Positions 55,985 to 64,000 of a stretch of DNA of 64,000 nucleotides are shown here, in pieces (position 1 is the first letter of the stretch; every line of letters starts with the position of its first letter). A program made the translations under genes and the position numbers. Source of the stretch: Vicia villosa (lineage: Eukaryota; Streptophyta; Magnoliopsida; Fabales; Fabaceae); assembly GCF_029867415.1 (NCBI RefSeq), contig NW_026705333.1, forward strand, positions 1 through 64,000, written 5' to 3'. The notes beneath the pieces are model-generated. The model was not told the DNA's origin, made no database searches, and was given only the letters and a program-made list of their open reading frames with translations.

Positions 55985-56640
55985 ATTTACTCATGCATGA
56001 ACGCAATAGCTAGACCTTGTTTGTGAGCTTGTGATTTTTATTAAGATCGTTTTTACTGATTTCTAGTCAAGAAAATAAGTGTGCTAGTACTACATGTACA
56101 CACTAGTAGCTTGCTACTTTGCATGTTAGTGTCTTTGTTTAATGTTTTCCATCTCATTTAGTTTAATATTATTTGAGTCTAATTTTATTGTTGGAAGTAA
56201 TTTAATATTATTTGAGTTGATCAATGTTTTAATTATTATTATTTGAAGTACTTGTTGATTGTGGATCTATTATAGGAATAAAGGGTATAAAACCTAATTT
56301 AAATATATTCTTCATTTATTTTTATGAGGTGAATAATATGATATTTTTAACAAATTAACTAATGCAGAGTTTGCATTTGTGTAAAGAGTAACACTAACAA
56401 AATGTTGATTGACATTGGCAACTATATAAAATGCTATTAACAAGGACTTAGAGATCCCTTCACGCGGAAAAAATATCACACAATCTATCCTTTAAATCTA
56501 ACAACTCATATAGGACAACAAATTCTTCAATTTTCTTTAACATTTCTCATCATGCTTTAAATAAGTTTACTACTTAAGCACACACAATATTTGTTTGCTA
56601 CATCGAGACCCCAGTGAATTATTGAGTGCGTTGTCCTTTG
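55985..56640 (+). other. 3' flank of the cell-wall protein gene
   Basis: AT-rich, no gene seen. 3' UTR and polyadenylation are expected in the first 250 bases (ttgtttaatg, attattatttg). Confidence 0.5.
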
Positions 56641-56649
56641 ATCCAGAGA

Positions 56650-56999
56650 CCATGGTTTTAAATTGCGGTCGCGAATGTGGTTGCGGTTGCGGGTGTTGCG
56701 ATTGCTGCGATGCGCATTGCGGCCGTTGCGGCGTGAATTTTGAACCCGAGATATTTGAAAAACATCATTATAAAACTCTTAAAATCAATATTTTACATTA
56801 CAAATCACATGTAAATTGAGTTTTTGGGTTCTCAAATGTTAGTTACGATGAAAATATGTGAAGAAATAAGGTTGAAGGTGTTTGATGTGAATTATAGTGT
56901 TGTGGGACGTGTGATTACAAATCACACCGCAATTGTGGGCTGATGCGGATGCGGAGGCTACCGCATAAGCAATATTGCGGCTGCAATTGCGCCTCCCCC
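56650..56999. mobile_element. GCGG-rich MITE-like repeat
   Basis: The left end carries ttttaaattgcggtcgcgaa and repeated ttgcgg/ttgcgat words. The right end is a reverse-complement-like tccgcat, gccgcaa, ttgcgg, cgcaattgcg. The middle is AT-rich, so the ends form an imperfect inverted repeat of about 100 bp. The right edge falls exactly where the truncated Tekay reverse transcriptase starts. No clear TSD was found. Confidence 0.6.
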
Positions 57000-57658
57000 A
57001 GAGATGACGTGACCAAGGAAGCTTACTTCAGATAGCCAAAACTCACACTTACTGAACTTTGCGTACAAATGTTTCTCTCGGAGAGTAGACAACACAATCC
57101 GCAATGCTCTTCATGTTCTTCGGGAGAACGAGAATACACCAAGATGTCATCAATGAAGATCACCACAAACTGATCCAGGTACGGTTGAAAAATTCGATTC
57201 ATGTAATCCATGAAAACTGCCGGAGCATTAGTCACACCAAAAGGCATAACTAAAAACTCGTAATGACCATACCGAGTCCTGAATGCAGTCTTAGGTACAT
57301 CCGAGCTCTTTACCCGAATCTGATGATACCCCGACCTGAGATCAATCTTCGAGAACACACTGGCTCCTTTCAACTGATCTAAGAGGTCATCAATCCGCGG
57401 TAAGGGATATTTGTTCTTTATGGTGACTTTATTCAGCTGACGATAGTCGATGCACAAACACATACTTTCGTCTTTCTTCTTCACCAACAAGACAGGGGCT
57501 CCCCATGGAGAAGCACTGGGCTGAATAAAATGCTTAGCTAGAAGCTCTTCTAACTGGCTCTTCAGTTCTCTGAGTTCGATAGGAGACATCCTATATGGAG
57601 TGATGGAAACTGGGGCAGTACCAGGGACAAGATCAAATGATATCCTCAGGAAACACAT
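57000..57658 (-). pseudogene. reverse transcriptase fragment of the chromovirus
   Basis: Contains [100 protein letters not shown] and the catalytic [12 protein letters not shown] frameshift near 57080 precedes the last segment ([10 protein letters not shown] in the other frame). The usual next block is missing because the element ends there. It overlaps the gag-protease frame by 26 bp in another phase, which marks a further frameshift. Confidence 0.88.
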
Positions 57659-59195
57659 CAGGAAATTCGCACACCACTGGAATCTCTGACAATACCAATC
57701 TTACAGAAGGTTCCTTGGAAAGAACTAAAAGAAAAGATCTTTCTTGGGAAAAGAGATAATTGACCGCGCTGATCGTACCTTCTATCAACTTGGTAATTGC
57801 ATCATCGGAAGAAGTCTCTTCTGCAGGAATAAATATGGACTTCTCCTTGCAACCGATATACACCGAATTAAGAGACAACCAATCCATCCGTAGAATGACT
57901 TCAAGTCTCTTGAGAGGTAAACAAATTAGATCGATCGGAAAATCACGACCATTAAAAGATACTAAACAATCTTTACAAATCAGTCGAGCTTCCACCGTAT
58001 CATCGGCCGCCGAAGAAATGACCATAGGATCAGGTAATGGAGTAACTTCCAAACCAAGTCGAGAAACACATTCGGTTGAGATAAAGGAATGAGTAGCTCC
58101 ACAATCAACTAAAACACATAAAGGCTGGTTGTTTACATAACACGTACCCGCAATGAGATTGTTGTTCCCCTTAGCCTTCCTCGCATCTAAGGTGTACACA
58201 CGACCTGTAGTCGTCTCAGGAGCCCTCTTCTTTCTAGGACAACGTGGAGAGATGTGACCCTGCTCGCCACATTCGAAACAAGTAACTGGAGTGAATCTGC
58301 AATCTCCGGTATGCTTCCTCTTACACTTGTCACAAAAAGGAGGTCGAGAGGATTGGTCACCAGGGCCTTGTTTCTTCTTTGATGGAGAATTGCGGGGCTT
58401 TAAGTATTGAGCAGATCTCCCTTGTTCTCTAAAATTAGTCCTGTTTTGGTTCCTCTCTTCTTGAACCTTTTTCAAGCTGTTCTCCGCAACATAGCATTGC
58501 CTCGAACATTCAGCATATGTAGTGAACTCCCTCTGGGACACACTATGAGCAATGTCGACCCTCAAACCCATCAAGAACTGATCAATCTTCCATAACTCAT
58601 CAGGAGCATAAACAGCTTGTCGCGAGTAATCAGCCATGTCTTCAAACTTCTCAGCATACTCAGAAACAGACAAGTTGCCTTGCTTGAAGTTCTGGAACTC
58701 TCTTTCTCTTTGGGTCCGAACACTGTTAGGAAAATACTTTTCTAGAAATTCCGCCTTGAAATGATGCCAGTCCTTAGGAATCTCTTGGGTAGTGAAATAG
58801 GTAGATGCGGTATTCCACCACCTAAGAGCCGGTCCTTTCATCTTTTGCGTAGCGAAGATCACTTTCTCTTCTTCATTACACTGGATCGCTTGGAATATCC
58901 TCTCCATACTAGCCAATCAATCATGAGCTACCACCGGGTCTAGACCACCTGCAAACTCTGGAGGATCCATTCTGAAGAAAGCACGGAAATCTGGCCCTGT
59001 TGGAGCTTGTGGAACAGGAACTGGAGCAGGAGGTTGTTGTCCTTGCATACCCTGCATCATCTGCATCATCATCTGATTCTATTGTTGCATCTGTTGCATT
59101 ATTTTCTGCCAAGGTACGCCTGCATTTCCAGCTTCTTGCTCGGGCTCCACATTCCTAGTCCTGGGCCTTCCGGGACCTCTCTGTTGCTCAGCCAT
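57633..59195 (-). pseudogene. gag and protease of the chromovirus
   Basis: Starts MAEQQRGPGRPRTRNVEPEQ at 59195. A stop (TAG, where CAG is usual) after QKIMQQMQQ and another near 58920 interrupt the N-terminus. From 58916 there is an open 427-codon stretch: capsid (ATQKMKGPALRWWNTASTYF, KAEFLEKYFPNSVRTQRERE, QGNLSVSEYAEKFEDMADYS), CCHC knuckle CFECGEQGHISPRCP, and aspartic protease with CVLVDCGATHSFISTECV and LPLKRLEVILRMDWL. It ends at FPEDII at the start of the RT region. The DCGATHSFI protease and QREREF gag are typical of Tekay/Del chromoviruses. Confidence 0.88.
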
Positions 59196-59336
59196 CTCCC
59201 TATTTGTCCTACATACGGAATTAAGTTGATCAGGCTCAATGCCATAGGTAAGACATACGGAATCATGCCGGCTATACACATATGAGGCAGAATTGTACTG
59301 CATTATGATGTGTCTTTAGCAAAGCCGAGAATCGAC

Positions 59337-59350
59337 CTGCTCTGATACCA
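59337..59350 (-). other. primer-binding site of the chromovirus (tRNA-iMet)
   Basis: Minus-strand TGGTATCAGAGCA, two bases after the LTR end, complements the 3' end of plant initiator tRNA-Met (…GCTCTGATACCA). Confidence 0.9.
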
Positions 59351-59352
59351 AC

Positions 59353-61419
59353 TGTAACACCCTACACATATTTTTCTAGAATAATATGCATAAAGTATTA
59401 AATATGGTTCATGAGACAACAATTACATAATATTCGCAGCGGAAATAGGAGTACAAAATACAAAAGCCGAATGTGTCATGGCCAAAATATGAGTACATCA
59501 CAAGGGTACATGCCCATAATACAAGAACTAGAAAGCACAATAAAAGAACTAAAAGGAATATCCAACAAGCATCGTCAAAGGAACTGATCCATCTTGCCCT
59601 TACCACGATCTTTCCTCGAACCACCTAAAAAGAAATAATTGGAATGGGATGAGATTACTAAATCTCAGTGAGTCCACCTATCCTATTAGTTCACTCGGAT
59701 CTAAAGGGTACATGCTTAATAGAATGAATCCACCATGGATTTGGGTTATCCTCACATCCGGTACAGATACGGAGCAGCCAAAAGATTCATCCACCATTGG
59801 ACTCATCTTGTACAAACACACAAGTATATCACAAACAAGTATGCAAAACCCGTATCCATATACGGGGAATCAAGAAGTGTAACAAACCTCGGCTAGATTA
59901 TAGAATGAACGCACCCTCGATGGGTTCACCCATGCCTATTGTCAAGGGACTTGTACAAGCACAGTTCAAGATGGTTAAACGGGTTCGCACAAGCCTAAAT
60001 GGCCACGAGATGACCTTAGCCTAATTGGCGTCATTGTCCCATTAACCTTCTTCACGCAAGTGAGTTACGCCGAGTACAAACCGCCACCTTGACGCACGAG
60101 CCCACTGGGCGAAAGCCTAGTAGTAGTCTACATGACTTCACTAGAGGTGAGTTACCGAAAATGCATTGGCCTACTTGGCCACATAATCCCACCATACCGA
60201 GCACGCAAGTGTGTTAACGCCAAGTGAGTAAAAAGCCCCGTACGGCACTCACGAGCACACTGCAACAGTAGCTCAGGTGCGCGACCTTTGATCACATCAT
60301 CGGACTATTCCACAGACTCCATGGTCTAGGAAAATACCTTGACTTCATAGTAAGAGGTATATCCCAATCCAGCCCCCGGCCACTTCGATTCAAGCATACG
60401 TACACTCAACAAGCGTAAGGTCATAAAACAAACCAATCCGAATGTTTAACCAAAACATTTGGATATCAACACATTTCCATACCTTGTCTCATCATAGTAT
60501 TCATAATCACTCATAAATGAATAGACAAGAATTATTGAATAAACATGCTCAACATTACGCATAACATTTAACGTAAGTAATCAAACAGAAATAATGGTAA
60601 TGCGTGTCATAAAACATCACATATTAAGCGTACATATGTGTACTAATGGTTAAGGAGGAGCTCGGTTATGATTAGAAACATAAACTGCTCTCAGGGGAAG
60701 GAAGAATAAAATTCTGCTCAGAACTGACCGCTTAGCGGACTGCTAGCAGGCTTTCCAGTGGCGAACCTCAACTGTTCCTCCGCTTAGCGGCCTCACGTCC
60801 GCTTAGCGGACTCGCGATTTTCTGGAAAATGCTCAGCATCCGCTAAGCGGCCTTAGCCTGCTTAGCGGACCATAGCAGATGCAGAAAAACGCAGAACTCA
60901 CCAGTCCTGCCCTGGGGTACTTCAACCCCTTGAATTCACCTGCATGCACGGATTAAGAGTATACCCAACCAATATATGACATGAACAAGTAATAAAAAAC
61001 ATCAAAACATGTTATTAGCAAGGATTTAGGCATAATCTCTCAAAACCCTTAAACCCCAGAAATCCCAAATGGATCAAAACCCCATTTTCTATCTAGGGAC
61101 TCACCTTAGTGATGAAGAAGAAGCTGAAATTGAGATGACTGGGACGAAAATCGGAGCTTGGAGACGGTTCTTGGTGCATGCAAGATTGAAGAATGACAAG
61201 CTTCTCTCTTCCTCCTTCTATTTCACGTTCTCTCCTTCTTCTACTACCAAAATCTGGTACTTTGGGACAAAAGGAAAACCAAACAAAATCTTAGGACTTA
61301 TGGTGAGGGAAATGTCACAATTGCCCTTCAACTAAGTCTTAATAGCCATTTTTCCCTTAGTTCTATCTCAACTAATGTCATTACTATTTATTCTAAAAAG
61401 AATTGAATAGGATATTACA
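59353..61419 (-). mobile_element. 5' LTR of the chromovirus
   Basis: On the minus strand it starts TGTAATATCCTATTCAATTC at 61419 and ends TAGGGTGTTACA at 59353 (2,067 bp). It contains a cluster of CCGCTTAGCGG palindromes (60728-60868). No clear TATA box found. The plus-strand frame at 61069-61335 is antisense to U3 and unsupported. Frames at 59649-60024 likewise. Confidence 0.85.
60728..60868. repeat. cluster of five CCGCTTAGCGG palindromes in the chromovirus LTR
   Basis: Copies at 60728-60738, 60780-60790, 60799-60809, 60840-60850 (CCGCTAAGCGG) and a shorter one at 60860-60868. They lie about 550-690 bp from the LTR start. Confidence 0.88.
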
Positions 61420-61944
61420 TAATCATTTTAACACCATCATTGTTTATTAAAAAAAAATTGTCACATAGGAGTGTAGGTGTGGAAATAAGGGAATGCACAA
61501 TGAAGAATTGGATTGAGGGACAAAAGAAATGCATTTAAGTTGTCACATAGGAGTATAGGTGCGGAAATAAGGGAATGCACAACTCACTTTGTAGAGATGC
61601 TTGCCAAAGTAATTCAGAGGTGGTGTAAGTCAAGACTCAATACTCTATCTTTGCACTAGATGGAGCAACAAAAGGTTGCTTCTTAGGATTCCATGACACA
61701 AGGTTTGGTCCAAAATAAATACAAGAGGTCAGGGACGGAGCTATATAGGTAGTCATGAGGTCACTTGCCCCCACTATAATTTCAATAACATATGTATTAT
61801 TGTATATATTAGAAGTATAATAGCTTAAACTATATTTAAAAAAAAGTTTCTTTAATAAAATGTACACTAAAATTTTAACCTTCAAATTTCAAAAAAAATT
61901 TAAATAACAAGGTTTTTTTTTAAAAAAAAAACCAAGAAAATCAT
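61420..61944. other. intergenic repeats right of the chromovirus
   Basis: A diverged direct repeat (ttgtcacataggagtgtaggtgtggaaataagg type) occurs at 61459-61501 and 61540-61582 (81-bp offset). A possible MITE remnant begins at 61731 (agggacggagct). Rest AT-rich; no gene. Confidence 0.6.
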
Positions 61945-62093
61945 GTTTTGGGGAAATTTACCAAAGTGTCTAGGTTTGGTAGGACCCCCAGGAGTATGCG
62001 CCATTTGAAATGGCGCCAACGTGTAAGAATCAGGTGTATCCGCCATCTGAGATGGTGCCAATGTGTTGCCCTAATTAGGGTTGTGTAATACGG
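61945..62093. repeat. two palindromic repeats (GCCATYTGARATGG)
   Basis: cgccatttgaaatggcgcca (about 61999-62018) and cgccatctgagatggtgcca (about 62041-62060) are 42 bp apart, each with a near-palindromic core and followed by acgtgtaag or atgtgttgc. They adjoin the LTR end at 62094. Confidence 0.7.
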
Positions 62094-64000
62094 TGAACTG
62101 ACTTTTTGAAATGTTGCGGATAGCAAGTGTCGCCACCGACTTTTATTTTATCCAATATATAGAAAGGCTAAAAGAACAGGAAAAACCTTTTAAAAGAAAT
62201 TTTGAGTTTGGGGGGTAATTTATACAAAGGGAAGGTGTAAGGCACCCTTTGAGTCCATGGTTTTCCATGGGCTCTTAATTGCTTAGCTCACTTTGAAATG
62301 TTTGAAAATGTTTGCAGTGAATAAAGAAAAAATATTTGAAATAAGGACTTTAGCTTGTAAATAAGCGTAGCCTTTTTGAAGGTTTTTGATAAAGGGTAAG
62401 AAAAATATTTAAACCAGAGCAAGAACTTAAGAGGTAATTACCCTAACATTATAAAAAGTTCTTTTAGCCTTTCAGAGCTATCCATACCATAGGAGGGTAG
62501 GAAGTCCTTTTATTGGAGGTTGAAGGGTCGTCGAGATATCGTTCGCCATAAAACTGTCCCTACCATGTAGAGGTAGGTAGTCTTTAGCGAAGGATAGAAC
62601 AATCATTTTTAGGCAACCAAAGAGGACGCCTCAGCGATCGAAAGGGACTATCATCATCATATCGTAGGCAACCTCGAGGGACGAGATCATACAACCGAAG
62701 GCAACATCGAAGGGACTTATGATCTTTTGTGATGAGAATGAACTGAGGGCAACATTTGCTGAGGCATCCTTGGAATCCGAGGGACTTGACTATTCTGTAA
62801 TGAAAAGGCAACAAGGCAACAAGAGGGGTTACCATAAAAGGTGTGTGGGTGCACAATCATGTGATCAATTCAGATATGTTATCTTGTAAATTAGTTATTC
62901 TAATTCTGTTCAGAGTTGCACTCCCTAGAATTACTAACCACGCAGTAATAATGTAACAGTTTAAGTGCCTTCAAGGCCAAACAATACAAAGCAGGAGCAG
63001 TTACAAAATATATCACCATGGGGAGGGGAAAAAGCAATAAGATAAACAAAAAAAAATAGGTTAACCACAAGTAATAATATCGGGGCTAGAAATTAAATGA
63101 GGATAAGTTTAGGGTTATCGAAGGTTTGAGCTTTAATCGGTTGGCCAACCCTGAAAATTAATGAAGGAAAAAATAAAAAGGGTGAGTGCATTACAAATTC
63201 ATTGGCGATTGAAACAAACCATATTTTAATTCAAAAGGCTAAAATAAAAAAGAAAAATAAATGATTTGAAATTAAATAAATAAAAAAATAGAAACTTAGC
63301 TTTTCGATTTGGGATGGCGCGTGGCTGAAGGATCTTGGTTAATCCTGAAAATTTAGGCACAAAGAAGAGAGATGTTAGTGCATTAAAGATCTACAAACCC
63401 TAATCGATAAAAAAATCTACAAACTCTAATTGATAAAACATCAACCAGGTTTAAAACAAATATTGAGAATTTAGAAAACGAAAGTTCGATTAAATTAAAA
63501 ATTAAATAATTTATGGGATTAACCCTAATTAATTAATTAAAAGCAAATATGAAAGATAATTATTATTAAAAAAATGATTATTTTTAATGTTATGAGAAAA
63601 ATCGAGTTTTCGATTAAATAATTAAAAAAACATTTTTTGTAATTATAAAAACAAAATTATTAGAATAAGCAATTAATAAATTAAAAGAAATAAATAAATA
63701 AACTAAAGGAAATTATGCAATAAAGAATAAATAAAAAAATTAGAAAAGCTTAGCTTTGATTCAGTGTGGTTGGCTTGTGAGGTTTATGATACGCCTACGT
63801 GCTCAGAGGCGTTGGATTCATCTTCGTAGAGATCTGATGGTTGAGGAGACAAAGGCACATCGTACACACACAGGAGCGGCCCACCAGATCTGAAGCCACG
63901 CGCGCGCCCAAAAGCAATTTGAATGGGGCCAATCACGCGATGCCACACATCGTCTTCTTCATGACAATCTGCAGAAAGACCCTTTTGCAGCGCTTTTTTA
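62094..64000 (-). mobile_element. Ogre-like LTR, start outside the window
   Basis: Its 3' end on the minus strand is ACCGTATTACA at 62094, the same as the solo LTR 25383-28861, and the sequences are reverse-complement homologues over at least 62.1-63.1 kb. No primer-binding site follows on the left, so it is a 3' LTR or solo LTR. Similarity to LTR A near 63.9-64.0 kb (cagcgcttttt) agrees. The other end is outside. Confidence 0.82.
62225..62270 (-). promoter_or_regulatory. conserved double hairpin near the end of the right-hand LTR
   Basis: caaaggg (62225-62231) with ccctttg (62245-62251), and ccatgg (62255-62260) with ccatgg (62265-62270) around tttt. About 131-176 bp from the LTR end. Confidence 0.65.

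Larger units (their letters stand above)
57000..61419 (-). mobile_element. truncated Tekay/Del-type chromovirus (5' LTR, gag, protease, part of RT)
   Basis: 5' LTR (61419-59353), tRNA-iMet primer-binding site (59350-59337), gag-protease (59195-57633) and the first part of reverse transcriptase (57658-57000). It stops inside the RT at HVISGGG where the MITE begins; the rest of pol and the 3' LTR are absent. Stops and frameshifts in gag and RT show it is inactive. Confidence 0.85.

Noticed and set aside
56595..56819. 74-codon Cys/Gly-rich frame resembling a metallothionein
   Set aside because: Cys/Gly richness derives from the ttgcgg repeats of a MITE-like sequence; no conserved Cys pattern.
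61069..61335. 88-codon plus-strand frame starting MDQNPIFYLG
   Set aside because: Antisense within the U3 part of the chromovirus LTR; no similarity recognised.

Overview
The window is repeat-dense nuclear DNA of a flowering plant. The Ogre-type Ty3/gypsy elements (multi-kb LTRs, extra ORF1, intron between protease and reverse transcriptase), Athila- and Tekay-type elements, a Mutator-like element and several MITEs point to a legume, most likely tribe Fabeae (pea, vetch, lentil, grasspea). That placement is inference from element types; nothing here fixes the species.

Left two thirds (1-43.96 kb): one nested stack of transposons, nearly all transcribed leftward (minus strand). A decayed Mutator-like element (MULE, 40364-c.43957) is interrupted by a Tat-lineage Ty3/gypsy element E (33339-40363). 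E is interrupted by an Ogre element B (5' LTR 30149-33338, body running left to 5694). B in turn holds (i) a plus-oriented solo LTR (25383-28861) in its ORF1, (ii) an Athila-type element D (15241-23342) in its gag, itself carrying a second, very young Athila derivative C (16208-22162) inside its primer-binding site, and (iii) another Ogre-like element A (1-5693) in its 3' LTR. Target-site duplications at the inner insertions (AAACC, CGGCG) and an unoccupied paralogous site (31630) support the order. B, D and E coding regions are broken by stops and shifts. C has LTRs with no difference seen and one intact 562-residue ORF that keeps only a linker, the protease and the integrase C-terminus.

Right third: two ordinary host genes. 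A five-coding-exon, plus-strand PP2C protein phosphatase gene (45704-49145) has an N-terminal acylation signal and a probable 5'-UTR intron; its last intron carries a MULE-like MITE. A single-exon gene (55562-55984) encodes a small secreted glycine-rich cell-wall protein. Between them is a solo Ogre-like LTR (50449-54765) containing a hAT MITE. After them come a truncated Tekay/Del chromovirus (57000-61419) and the start of another Ogre-like LTR (62094 to the window end).

Most interesting signals: a double hairpin shared by five Ogre-like LTRs, about 130-230 bp from the LTR end, whose six-pair stem shows compensatory changes; the miniature Athila derivative C; independent clusters of short palindromes in three unrelated LTR families; a covarying hairpin repeat behind the Ogre integrase; and tRNA-like modules inside two LTRs.
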